Source: Cerrena zonata
Lineage: Eukaryota > Basidiomycota > Agaricomycetes > Polyporales > Cerrenaceae
Length of the DNA stretch: 64,000 nt
NCBI GenBank assembly: GCA_038087015.1
Contig: JASBNA010000045.1
Span: 1-64,000, forward strand
Reading direction: 5' to 3'
A program made the translations under genes and the position numbers. Under the pieces are notes generated by a model that was not told the DNA's origin, ran no database searches, and saw nothing but the letters and a program-made list of their open reading frames with translations. Shown here one piece after another: positions 42,651 to 56,227 of this stretch; the stretch's first letter is position 1, and each line of letters starts with the position of its first letter.

Positions 42651-42806
42651 ATGAAGGAAGCCACTAGTAATAGATTGATCAAAGGATTGATTGCATTGGT
42701 GATTATCGCAATTATCTACTTGACTGGCTCTTATGGTTACGCAGTCGGTGGTTCTTACGGTACAAAAGAATCATCGGGCCAGTTCTTTAAACTGGGTCAT
42801 AACTAA
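42651..42806 (+). CDS. Small single-pass membrane protein, 51 residues
   Basis: ATG to TAA in one frame. A basic N-terminus (MKEATSNRLIKG) precedes one hydrophobic segment (LIALVIIAIIYLTG), then a Gly/Tyr/Ser-rich end. It has its own TATA box, and its codons are typical of neighbouring genes. I do not recognise a homologue. It could be a small plasma-membrane or ER proteolipid. Its stop is 43 bases from the UAP1 stop; the genes converge. Confidence 0.55.
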   Translation: MKEATSNRLIKGLIALVIIAIIYLTGSYGYAVGGSYGTKESSGQFFKLGHN

Positions 42807-42849
42807 TACTAAAGAGTAAATAGGAATATATATTATAATATACTATATA

Positions 42850-44597
<1,748 letters not shown>

Positions 44598-45836
44598 TTA
44601 AATGAAGATAGCCAAAGCACCTCCGAGGATTGTAAGACCCAAGAAGGAAGTGTTGAATAAGGAGGTAGCATCGGAAGATTTAGAAGAGGAGGAGCCACTA
44701 CCAGAAGAGCCACCGGAAGAAGAAGAATCATCAGAATCAGAAGAACCAGAAGATGACGAACCACCTTTGGAAGATTTTGATTTTTTACTTGGGGCAGAAC
44801 ATTTGAAGTTATGACCTTCAATCTTCTTCTTTTTATGTAATTTTTTGAAATCATCACAAGAGAAATCTTCGGAAGTAGAAACAACGGTGAAATCACCATC
44901 GACTTCTTTCAAACCTTTCAAAGTAAAGTTATCGAATTTACCTTTAATATTGACAGCCCCTTTAATTTCTTCTAATTTAGGGAAACCAATATCGGTTAAT
45001 TCAGAGTTATTGTAAATTCTGAATTCACCCCCGATATCTTTCAATTGATTGAAAGAAACTTCGGTTAATTCATCATTAGCAAAAATTTGTAAAGAACCAC
45101 CAACTTCTTTCAATTTACTAATTTCCAAATTTTCGAAAGAGTTATAAGCAATAACACAAGTACCATTAACTTCGGTCAAGTTACCAACCGAGACATCGGC
45201 AACGTCTTGAATGGTTAAATTAGAAGCCCATTTCAAGTTATCTAATTTAACTTCACAATCGTCACCATTGAAACTAAGAGTCAAACCGGTTTTAACATGA
45301 TCCAATTGATCTAATTCAATTGAAGAAATATTTTTGTTATTGTTAATATTTAAAGTTTCAATCGAATCAAAATTAGTTAAACCTTGTAAAGAACTCAAAG
45401 CAGTATCAGAAACTTGAATTGAACCAGCAGAAGAAATACCTTTATTTAAGTTAATAATGGCAAATGAAGGTAATGAAATTAATGATAATTTTTCAGCTTC
45501 TGAAAGAGATGAAAAATCAATTGAATGTAATTGAGTTAATGCTTGAACATTTAATGAACCAGAAATTGATTCCAAGTTATTGAAATTAATATCAGTAATA
45601 GAACTACTGTTGTAAAAATTAACATCAGCATCAATTTTTTTAACTTTGTTTAATTGAACTGAACTAATTTCATCTCCGGTAATTTTAATTTTACCTTTTA
45701 AAGTTTCACAACTATTTAATTGATCTAATGATGCACTGGCTTTAATGGTTGTTGAAAATGAACAATCATCAGCCAAAACTGATGTTGATAATGATAATGC
45801 AGCTCCTAATGCTACCAAAGCTTTTTTAAAAATCAT
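44598..45836 (-). CDS. ECM33: ECM33-family GPI-anchored wall protein
   Basis: 412 residues. Signal peptide to about residue 22, then leucine-rich receptor-L-like repeats (NNLESISGSLNV, LKEVGGSLQI, LKDIGGEFRI, LEEIKGAVNI, LKEVDGDFTV), a Ser/Gly-rich stalk with many SSS runs, and a C-terminal hydrophobic GPI signal (SFLGLTILGGALAIFI). Cys near 26, 43, 202, 226, 332 and 346 fit the family. Ecm33/Sps2/Pst1 proteins sit in the membrane and wall and are needed for wall integrity. C. albicans also has ECM331, so the exact paralogue is open. In-frame upstream ATGs were not found. Confidence 0.93.
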   Translation of the reverse strand: MIFKKALVALGAALSLSTSVLADDCSFSTTIKASASLDQLNSCETLKGKIKITGDEISSVQLNKVKKIDADVNFYNSSSITDINFNNLESISGSLNVQALTQLHSIDFSSLSEAEKLSLISLPSFAIINLNKGISSAGSIQVSDTALSSLQGLTNFDSIETLNINNNKNISSIELDQLDHVKTGLTLSFNGDDCEVKLDNLKWASNLTIQDVADVSVGNLTEVNGTCVIAYNSFENLEISKLKEVGGSLQIFANDELTEVSFNQLKDIGGEFRIYNNSELTDIGFPKLEEIKGAVNIKGKFDNFTLKGLKEVDGDFTVVSTSEDFSCDDFKKLHKKKKIEGHNFKCSAPSKKSKSSKGGSSSSGSSDSDDSSSSGGSSGSGSSSSKSSDATSLFNTSFLGLTILGGALAIFI

Positions 45837-47094
45837 TTAAAAACGAATGAATAAAGTTAGAAATAGTAAAGAGAGGTGATTTGGATTCTTCTTTTCTTTG
45901 GGATATCTTGTTAATTTATAAATTTGTCGAAACACCAAAAGAGAACAAGAAACCGAAAAAAAAAAAAAAAGAAAATACTTGAAAGAATAACAAAACAAGT
46001 ATCAGTGTTCCTAAATCATTTGACATAATGTTAGTCTAACAGTGTTTACAAAATTAAAATGAAACTAGAATTTTGCAATTGTCGCCAAATCTCATTCTGT
46101 AGTGTACAGTCCAGTATACTAACACCCTACAATAAACTGTTTATTTGTTTACTATGTTAAGTTATTAACAGCTTGATTAATTCTCCAAGATAGACGAAAT
46201 CATGAACCATGACGAGTTTACCTTTTCGATAAACCGGTCAAGAAGCATGGAGAAAGTATCAAGTCTTTGACCATGGTCTCTCCCAAAATAAGGTACATTT
46301 CAGGTAACAAAGATTTAGATCTAAAATCCTGAAAAGAAATACTGAAAATACAGAAAATACAAAAAATACAGAAAAGAAATACATTATAGTACAGAATCAG
46401 GAACAGAAGGAGTCCTTTAGTATATTTGCTAATGAAGGAGTTCCTTAATTGACGATGGTTGCACTCTCACTTAAGTTTCGAAAATTCTTTGATGCTGCAA
46501 TCGATTTTTGGCGTTTTTTGTATCTTTTTGCAACGTCAGCGCGGCATCGCGTTCGTCAACTAAACGGTCAAGCTTCGTCTTTCCCATATGATCAGGGAAA
46601 TGGTCAGGGATATGCTCAGGTGTGTGAGCAGGTATGTGATCAGACATATGATGTAGAGATATGATGAAGAGGTATGATATGATGTAGGTAATGTATGTAT
46701 GGTCAGTATACCCAATTAAGCGGAACAAAGATCAATTGGGTAATCTTTTTACTTAGACAGTATAGGCGCAGTTTCATCAGTAGCCTTTGGATCCACTTGA
46801 ATTTTGAGTTGGGTGCACTTACGTCCCAATAAAGAGGCAGTGGTATATTTACTAATGCTTTACTATATCACTGCTTGATTAGTATAATTATACGCTTAAA
46901 TATCAAAGTAGAGTTCTTGATCTAAACCCTGGCTGGAGTCGTACTGGGGTTCGAAAATTGAATAAACCCGCTTAAATAAAAAACCCGTACATTCGCACCG
47001 GAAAAGCCCGTACAGTTTTGTTTTCTGCTCTATTTTTATGGGTACAACACAATTGACCTATTTGTAGCTTCTATCTTCACTTTTATCTATAACT

Positions 47095-47265
47095 TTTACT
47101 TCACTTTTACTTCACTTTTACTTCACTTTTACTTCACTTTTACTTCACTTTTACTTCACTTTTACTTCACTTTTACTTCACTTTTACTTCACTTTTACTT
47201 AACTTTTACTTCACTTTTACTTCACTCTTAACTTCATTTTTACTTCACTCTTAACTTCATTTTTA
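47095..47265. repeat. TTCACTTTTAC tandem repeat (11-mer)
   Basis: More than ten near-perfect copies in a row, decaying at the right end into ACTTCATTTTTA-like units. Confidence 0.9.
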
Positions 47266-47343
47266 TCAGATTTATCCTTAGCTTTTATCTCTAACATCTT
47301 CAACTTTTATCTACGATTTATCACCAACTTTACGATTTATCTC

Positions 47344-47440
47344 CAACTTTCATCTCTGATATCTCCAACTTTCATCTCTGATATCTCCAACTTTCATCTC
47401 TGATATCTCCAACTTTCATCTCTGATATCTTCAACTTATC
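47344..47440. repeat. 22-base tandem repeat
   Basis: CAACTTTCATCTCTGATATC is repeated about four times with period 22. Confidence 0.85.
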
Positions 47441-48027
47441 TATGATATATCTTGTAACATTTAAGTGCTGTTCAAGCTGTAAATATGTATTGATATTTAA
47501 GAGGGCTTGATAAGAGAAGAATAGCTTAGAGAAAGTAGGAGAAAATGATTAACATTCTCAATAGAGATTAGTCTCTATATATATTAATCATTTAGTTAGA
47601 AATATAGGAAAGATTCATAGTAGAAGTGTAATATAGTCACAACTGTGGGAACAAGTACATTTGTAAGGACCGAAAGTAGAGATAAAAGGTAAATCCACGG
47701 GACTGTTACATTACTCATTGATATATTGAATATTGTAGAATATTTGCAATATTCAAATATTGTAAGTAATAAATGAATAACTGAACAGACTACTACCAAC
47801 AGTCTGGCTAACAATGCATGTAAGATCAACGTACAATAGCTCTCATTATAAAATACATAATCAGTACCTTTCTAAGAACTAGATTATCCTTTTATTGACA
47901 ACTTCATTAACTGCTTTGGTTGCAAACGGAGTTTTGCAGTTTCAATCCAATTAACCTGCACCGGGTGCTGAACTGTACGGAGGTTCTTATATTGTATACG
48001 TGCCCCCACCAGATCCTCTTCCCTAAA

Positions 48028-48033
48028 ACGCGT
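48028..48033 (+). promoter_or_regulatory. ACGCGT box upstream of BUD4
   Basis: MCB-type hexamer about 290 bases before the BUD4 ATG. Confidence 0.35.
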
Positions 48034-48324
48034 TGTTTATCAATTGCTCCATAGGGTTAATTTGTAAACCCATCAACAACTCAACTCAACAATACTCCAT
48101 CCACCGTTTAAATACTCTAATAAGCAAACTCATAAACACTTTAACCTAAACACATCCTTCATCTTTCCATACATTGAAAAGTTCTCTGCTGTATTCTTTG
48201 CTTTTTGCTACACTTTATTCCTTGCCGCCTCGCAACCAAATCAAACCCTGGTTACTCTTGAAAATAAAAACAATCGTCAACTGCTTAATCTCACATTAAC
48301 CTACAGCGCTATATCTACTCCATC

Positions 48325-51300
48325 ATGGCTAATCCAATGGAGGAATTTCCCACTGGGGATTCTATTAATTTTATCAATTTTGAAAATTCTAATGATCTTT
48401 TTCAAAATGAAAATGGTATGTACTATTCATCATCCATTGTTACTTGATATTTATCTTTTGGCTTAATTTATCGTCAATTAGACGATATTCTTTTGTTTTA
48501 ATGCTTTCTGATTGTCTTAATGCTTTCTGGTTGTCTTGTTCTCAATGATTTCTTTCAATGAATTCTTTTGTTCTCTACCCATGCTTTATTCTTCGTCTAT
48601 TGAGACCCTTTCATCACCTTTGTCTATCCAAAAATCTCTGTTTTATACCCTTTTCAGTCTTGTTTTTGTTTTGATCATCCTCTGATATCCCTTTTTTGCA
48701 CAAACCTTAAAACCATATTCAATCCCTTCTTTTCCCAATTATTATCAACTTATACTAACCATCGTATAGCTTCAGTCGATCTACTCTTAAAAGAAATGAA
48801 TCAAGATCCTTCTAATATATCTAATACAGATATAATTCCAACTAATTCCACCTCAACTTTAACAAAACCTTTGAATTTCTCAAAACAATCACAAATTGAG
48901 AAACAATCACAAAAAATTCACGAAAAGGAATTTAATTCAAGTTCTGATACTTATATTAGTGATTCTGAATCTAATAAAAACACGAAAGAAAAAGACGAAT
49001 CTAAAAATCAAAACAAATTTCCTTCTAATGAAATAATTAATTCTAATAATATGATCAATAATGATGAAATGATTAATGATCAAAATAATTTAATAACTCC
49101 TTCAAATTCAACTACTTTTAATAATTTAAATTCAACTTATTCAAATAATTCTCCTTCAAAATCAATAATGAAAAATTCAAAAAATTCATTATCTCCAAGG
49201 AAAAATGTTGCATTTACTAATTCAAACCCAGAAATTCATCGTTATAAATCAATACAAGATTCTTCAGAAAATACTTCAACGAATCAAAATTCTTCAGTTG
49301 AAGAAGATTTGAATAATCTCAATCATAATTGGAATGATTTAGATAATGATTCAAATTCGTCAGAAAATGAAAGTAATTCAACTCCTCCTGCTCCTCCTCC
49401 TCATAAATCAGATTCAATTCATACTTTCCATAATATTTTACAAAATAATCCTTCAAATAATAAAGATATCGACAAAGAAACTTTATCAAGATTAAAATTA
49501 ATGAATAAGTTTAATGATATGTCTTTAAATGAAAAATTGGAAATTTTTTTAACTTCAAATTCAAATAAAGATAAAAATCATGAATTAGATGATCATTTAA
49601 ATAAATTAAATAATGCTACAAAATTTCAAACTGATTCGAATATTCATTATTTATCTTTAAATTTACAAAATCATCAAATTAATGAAATTGAAAATCCTCT
49701 CAATTCCTTAACTGCCAAATCTGATCATAGAATAAATTCCAATGGTTCTTCTCAATCTTCTTTACAATCTTTAAGTATTGATAATAGAACTTTACAATCA
49801 AAAAATTCTCAACTTTCAAATAAAGGTATTGAATTAAATGATGGTATAAAAGGTTTCCCTGACCATTTGGTTCAATCATTAATTCCTTCCACCACTGACA
49901 GATTCAATCATGAAGATGAAGATGAAGATGATGACGAGGATGAATTTCATGATAGTTTTGATAATTCTTATAACACTGCAGAAAAATCCATTTTGAAATT
50001 ATTAAATAATCCAAATGGTGATAGCAAATTGAAAAATGAAATCTCAGAGAATCCGTTAGAGAATCCGTTAGAGAATCCGTTTATTTCAAAGGAATCACCA
50101 GAAAATCAAAATTCGAAAATAAAGTCTGAACATGATGAATTAAACCTCGAACAGGATGATGTATTTAAATCAAAATTGAACGATATCATCAAATCTGATT
50201 CAAAAAATTTCCCCACCTCTTCGTCAGAAGTTAAAAAGGAACCAATACCAATAATAAAATCTGAATTCCCAAGAGCTCCTTTATATTCTGAAAAATATCA
50301 AGATGAAAAGAAATCAGCTTTACCAAAAGAAGAACCTGAATCTGATTCTAAAAACCTAACGGAAAATACACTCAAAGACGAACCTTCGGTGGAACCAAAT
50401 CTTGCACAAGCTCAAGTCAAATCAGAACCAAAACCTTTAACTAATGAATCTTTTATTAAATCAGAACCAAAGCCTTTAACCAATGAATCTTTTATGAAAC
50501 CAGATCCACAACCTTTAGCCGATGAACCTCTCATCAAACCAGAACCACAATCTAATGAGTCTCTTCTCAAATCAGAACCGGAACCTTTAACCGAAGAGAA
50601 ATCTATAAAGCCAGAACCTCAACCTTTAACAAACGAAGAACCTGTCGTGGAACCTGAACAGAAGCTTCCGATAAAGGAAGAACCATCTGTAAAACCTGAG
50701 CCACAATCCTTATTAAATGAAGAATTGACCATCAAGGAAGAATCAACGGAAGCAATTGATAAGAAACCAATTGTTAAAAAGGAACCAGTTTCTAAAGAAG
50801 ATGTTAAATATGAAGAGCCATTGGTGAAGAATGAACCAAAATTAAAAAGTGAATCAGCTAATTTCATTAAACAAGAACCATTTATCAAAGCAGAACCTCA
50901 GACTATTGTTAAACCAGAACTCAACGAAACTCATCTTACCATCAAACATAAACCTTCCGAAGTTATACTGGTTAATTCACTACAGGATCCAGTGGTGATT
51001 AAATCAGACCCTGAAACGGTTCTGATTAAATCAGAAACTTTTGACCCAGTCTCGGTCAAATCTGAAGGGTTTGATGACATTTGGGATGATGAAATTGATG
51101 ATAAGAAGATTGATTATGATATAAATAATGGTATGGGTAAGTCATTTAAAACTGAAATTCAATCTGATCAAGATGATGATGAGAATCTTGATCATGTTGC
51201 GAATACTCAAATTGAATTAGTTTCCTACGGAGTTTCATTGGACCCAAATGATTTGAAATACATCCAAACAAAGAATCTCAATAAAAATGCTCCTAGTAAT

Positions 51301-54300
51301 CAAGATATAAACATTGAAAATGGTCAAAGCGATAGAGCAAGCATCAATAATTCCAATAATTCTTACAGTCATGACGGCGATAATGAAGACAACGATGATG
51401 AAATAACTGATCATGAATTACATACCATTCATCATCAATTGGAACAACCTAAAATACCGTCAAATCTTCCTGAAGATTCTCCATATTCAATTAATGACTA
51501 CCAGGATGCTTCTGAAGAAATCATTCCAACTTTGGCACCTCCAAGAATCGATGAAGCTGTTGATGCAACTATCCCACCAACACCAGTTAAGCGTGCTCTT
51601 TTGAAGAAACAAGAACAAGAAAAGGCACAACAAGAATTAGAAAAACTGTCAGAAACTAATGAAGAGGATGATGCTTTGGCAAACTCTTCCAATATTGCTC
51701 CCCCTGATGGAATAGCTTTACCACCTATTGAACCATCTAACTATTCGTCCTTTGAAGATCTTGCTAAACATTTAGATCCTAAACGTGATGCTCCAAATAA
51801 CTTCAAATACATCAGTCCTAGAGAAGCCTTGAAAAATGAATTAGATGCTGATTCTTTCGAAGAATCATTATCTGCTGAACATGAGGCTGATCCAAACCCG
51901 ACTGATTTTATCTCAATTTGGCATAAACAAAAGATAAAGGCACCCATGAGATCAGATATCAAAGAAAGATTCAAAACTCCTGAAGTTCCCGCTTATAAAG
52001 CACCAGTTTTTCAAGCTGATAACCAAGTTAAAATTCCAACATCCTTGCAACAAAAGAAGTTTAAGGAGATTAATGTTATGTCTAGGAGAGTTGTTAGTCC
52101 TGACTTTGAAGACTTACAAGTCTCTGGCTTTTTACCCGAAATTTCAGAAGACTCTGGTTTCAGCAACCATTTTAAGAATTTGGTTAAGAATGGTGAAAAT
52201 TCTATGAATATCAGTGACTTATCCCAAGTTTCTGGTGATAAAAAGAGCATGACTCCTTTAAGTACAAGAAATGTTTTATCAAATATGGATAATGACCCTA
52301 CTTTACTTGAACCACCTCACCCAAAACAAAGTCAACCAATGAATAAGTATAATAATGGTTCTCGATTCTCATTTACTGTCGTAACCCTGTTGAAATGAAA
52401 GGTTTAGGAATTACCAATGATCCCAAAGCAAGAACAATCAAGCCTAAAACATCAAGATTCAGTGTTCCATCTTTTGAAATTAAAAGATCAAACTCGATAT
52501 TGTCACCAAAGAATCAATACGATGACATCTTTGATGACACTTTGAAACGTGCACCTACTATCAAATCTCAAGGTATGAAAACTTTACCAAGTATGGATCG
52601 TGATGATGTCAAGAAGATTTTGGATGCTAAACGTGCTATTAGTCAAGAAGAATATTCTAGAGTTAAATATTTGGGTCAAAGCAAGAAGGGTTCAATTGTT
52701 GATGAACCAAGCGATAAATATGATTCTCTACAACAGCATGCCTCGATATATGATGTTTCACAAGATTCCAGTCCTCAATTGCCTGAACAACATGCTTTGC
52801 CTCATATCACGAGCGAGTTAATGAAGAATCCAACTGCAATTTTAGCTAAAAATCATGTCTTCAACACTACTCAAACCCAAGTACATGATTCTGTTCTTGA
52901 ATACAACAACTCCCAGGATAACTCTGCCATCAACAACTCAATTATTAACAACACAATGGCTTCCCAAAAAGACAAGAACATGGAATTCGTTGCATTCCCT
53001 GATCCAGACCCTGACTTGGTGAAGTCTCCAGGTGTAACAGGTGAAAACAATATTTTCAAAACACCCCCAAAAAATGTTGAAGAAAGAGCTCATGATGATT
53101 TAGATGATGTTGAAAAACATGCTGTTCTTGATGATGATATTGAGAGACGTGCTGCTATTGATAATGAGTTGGAAATGAAATACAAAATTATCAACAAGTC
53201 ACCTAAAAAACCTATCACTCCTAAGAAATCTGGTGCAATTAAAATTGGTTCACCAATGAGATTGGTCAAAACTGGGTCCTCCATCACTGGTGTTGCATTG
53301 GATTCACCTACTAAAAAAGCTAGGGTTCATAAAAAGAATAATCCTTTCAGATCGGATGAAACTTTGAAATACAAACAAAGTGATGGTTCTTTATTAAATG
53401 AAGCATTATTGCCATCAACCGTTTCTGTCCCATCAACTAGTAAATCCTCGAATGCCTCATCAACAACATTAGGTAATAATACTTCGCATCAATACCGTAA
53501 TGTTCTTGGATCTTCGGGACCCGTTGCAGTACATTCACCAATTGCCGAGGAAAATGCAGCATCTCCATCATCACAACCTCCACAGCTTCCACAAGAGAGA
53601 GGCCGCTTATTCCTTAGAGTAGTTGGTATTAAAGGTATTGAGTTACCAGAAATTAGAGACCACCAAGCCGATTTTTCTATTTATTTAGACAACGGTGTTC
53701 ATTGTATTAAAACTCCAAGCTATAAATTAGACTCTAACAATATTAGTATCAACAAGGAGTTTGAACTTACGGTTGGTGAAAGCTTGGAGTTCATTATGAC
53801 CATGAAAACTAATTACGAAAAGCCAAGAGGAAAATTAGTAGAAGTGAGAGAACGAAAAGTTGTCAAGTCAAAACATAGACTCAGCAGAATGTTTGGATCC
53901 AAAAATGTTGTTACAACCACCAAATTTGTTCCTCAGGAAAGTAATGATTCTTGGGCACATAAATTTGCACAAGACGGATCATTTGCTAGATGTTATGTTG
54001 ACTTAGATCAGTATGAGAATCAAATAACTGGTCGTGCTTCTAGCTTTGACATCACATGTTTCAATGAATGGGAGACTTATATGGACTACAATACCAAACA
54101 AAGAATTAAATCTCAACCATATAGAATAGCACAACTTGAAGTTAAGATGTTGTTTATTCCAAGAACAGATGAGCAAGAAGTCTTACCAACCAGCATTAAA
54201 TCTGCTTACGAAGGTATCAATGAATTGCGCCAAGAGCTTACCTTCTCCCATGAAGGCTACATGCATCAAGAAGGAGGTGATTGTGAGATTTGGAAAAAGA

Positions 54301-54668
54301 GGTTTTTCAAGTTGGAAGGTACTTCTTTAATTGCTCATAGTGAATATTCACATAAAACAAGAGCCAAAATCAATTTGGCCAAAGTTGTTGAAGTTATTTA
54401 TGTTGACAAAGAGAACTTTGATAAGACCAAGAACAACTATAGAAACTTCAGTGATATCTTATTAGTCGAACATGCTTTCAAGATAAAGTTTGCTAATGGT
54501 GAAATAATTGATTTTGGTGCTCCAAATAAACTTGAAAAGGATACCTGGATTTCAATAATTGAAAAGATCGTTTACAGAAATAAATTCCGCCGTCAACCTT
54601 GGGTAAAATTGATGCTAGAAGATGAGTTCAATGCTTCAGTGAACCATAGATCATCTATTATGCTTTAG
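48325..54668 (+). CDS. BUD4: BUD4/INT1, anillin-like septin-associated protein (one intron, one apparent frameshift)
   Basis: Exon 1 (48325-48415) encodes MANPMEEFPTGDSINF and 14 more residues. A GTATGT donor (48416), TACTAAC branch point (48752-48758) and TAG acceptor (48767-48769) follow, and exon 2 continues in frame (ASVDLLLKEMNQDP). The first 1200 residues of exon 2 are N/S-rich and acidic with a SEPKPLTNES repeat. The frame ends at 52396-52398, but the next frame carries on (MKGLGITNDPKARTIKPK) through the anillin-like region and a C-terminal PH domain (HEGYMHQEGGDCEIWKKRFF, last 150 residues); one base missing near 52375-52383 explains it. Corrected length is about 1996 residues. Bud4 (Int1 in C. 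albicans) marks the axial bud site and stabilises septin rings. The conserved C-terminus makes a pseudogene unlikely. Confidence 0.9.
48416..48769 (+). other. BUD4 intron, 354 bases
   Basis: Donor GTATGT, branch point TACTAAC, acceptor CGTATAG; 11 bases from branch site to acceptor end. It joins phase-1 exons to give GCT (Ala). Confidence 0.92.
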
Positions 54669-54982
54669 ATGATGATTTTTTCCCACTTGTATACATACTT
54701 TTTAATCATGTCAAAGAGTTTACTCTTTTTTTTATTCTATACGTTTGTTTTATTAAAATTGTCATTCACTTCCTATTTTTAATTTATATATATATATACA
54801 TTTTACTAATCTAATCTAATCTAACTACTATTTTTGAGGCCAGCTTGTAGATACACCCGCACCTCCAATTGATAATGAAAAAAAATCAAAAAAAAAAAAA
54901 TCAAAAAAAAAAAAAAATGAAATGAAAACACCTAAGATTTTTAATCACTTGAAATAATCAATCATCATCTTGGTTAGCAATT
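54669..54982. other. BUD4/FIP1 intergenic
   Basis: 314 bases with an AT tract near 54787 and A12/A15 runs near 54888-54917. Nothing else seen. Confidence 0.5.
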
Positions 54983-55963
54983 ATGTCAAATAGCAGTGAC
55001 GAAGAGGAGAATCTTTACAGTTCTGACGAAGAGTCTCAGCCAGTGACCAAGAAACAAAAGGTGAGTGTTGGAGGTGGCTCCAAAAGTACATCAAAAGAAG
55101 CAGGTGACAAAGAAGGCTCAGATGAGCTAGCGAAGCCCGAAAAGAACAAGAATGAAGAAGGTGAAGAAGAGGAAGGTGAAGAAGAAGAAGATGATGATTA
55201 CGAAGATGACGAAGAAGAAGATTCCGACGAAGATATAGAGTTTGTTATAGGAGATAGTGGCCCTAAGCCTTCCACAACAACCACTACTAGCACAGGACCA
55301 ATAAATGAAACCATAGCATCTGTTAATGATGATGAGGGAGAAGCTGATACAGAAAACAAGGTTACATCAGGTACTCCAACCATAACAAATAAGGAATCAA
55401 CCATTGATATAAATTCAGTTGCTGAGTTTGAGGGCAAACCATTGACACAAGTTGACCTAGCAAAACTAAAAGATAAGCCATGGAGATTTCCAGGGGCTGA
55501 TATATCAGATTACTTTAATTACGGGTTCGACGAATTTACATGGACGGCTTACTGTTGCAAACAAGATAAGTTACGAGGTGAATTTAATCCTCAAAAAGTT
55601 ATGGCTTCAATCATGAGTGGACCTTCGCCTGCGGGTCCAGCAGGTGGTAGCGCATCCAATACACCTCTGAATAAAACATCAAACTTACAGTCACCACCGG
55701 TTGGTATGCCACCAATGGGTATGATGCCAGGGGGTATGCCAATGGGTATGATGCCAAATATGCCAGGAATGCCTAATATGCCCAATATGCCAGGTATGCC
55801 TAATATGCCAGGTATGCCAGGTATGCCAGGAATGCCGGGTATGCCACCTCAACTTCCTAATTTCCCAAATATGGCTGGATTACCAAATTTACCTAATTTC
55901 AACAGTAATAAGACTGGTCAAATTGGCTTTGGAGGAGCACCTAACCAACAAAACAGACGATAA
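54983..55963 (+). CDS. FIP1: FIP1, polyadenylation factor subunit
   Basis: 326 residues. A very acidic N-terminal half, then the Fip1 motif (LKDKPWRFPGADISDYFNYG, DEFTWTAYCCKQDKLR) near 158-205, and a Met/Pro/Gly-rich C-terminus made of GMPNMP-type repeats. Fip1 bridges poly(A) polymerase to the cleavage and polyadenylation factor; the motif matches yeast Fip1. The MP-rich repeat is an elaboration I do not know from S. cerevisiae. Confidence 0.93.
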   Translation: MSNSSDEEENLYSSDEESQPVTKKQKVSVGGGSKSTSKEAGDKEGSDELAKPEKNKNEEGEEEEGEEEEDDDYEDDEEEDSDEDIEFVIGDSGPKPSTTTTTSTGPINETIASVNDDEGEADTENKVTSGTPTITNKESTIDINSVAEFEGKPLTQVDLAKLKDKPWRFPGADISDYFNYGFDEFTWTAYCCKQDKLRGEFNPQKVMASIMSGPSPAGPAGGSASNTPLNKTSNLQSPPVGMPPMGMMPGGMPMGMMPNMPGMPNMPNMPGMPNMPGMPGMPGMPGMPPQLPNFPNMAGLPNLPNFNSNKTGQIGFGGAPNQQNRR

Positions 55964-56227
55964 GGTCAAGACTTTATCTAATTGTAATATAGTCCAATTA
56001 TTTATAATAGTTTCAAAATACAGTTTTCAAATGAAAGTTATTGTAGGACCTTAAAATCCGTAAATTTAATACAAGGAAAATTAAACATGCTATTAACGAT
56101 ATAAAGAAAATATTTATAAAAAACGAATGGTATGAAGAACAAACCAAAGTAATTATCTCATAAGATAATGTAATATATATAAAGAAAGAAAATGAATAAC
56201 ATAAACGGACGTGTCATGATGAAAAAT

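Larger units (their letters stand above)
45837..48324. other. 2.5-kb ECM33/BUD4 intergenic region
   Basis: No gene that I can support. Holds an ACCCGTACA element at 46983, two tandem-repeat fields (47100-47265 and 47344-47440), TGTACGGAGGTTC at 47974 and an MCB-type ACGCGT at 48028-48033 before BUD4. Confidence 0.55.

Noticed and set aside
46449..46664. 71-codon frame between ECM33 and BUD4
   Set aside because: Low-complexity repeats (CAGG/ATGTG units) on both strands; no homology.
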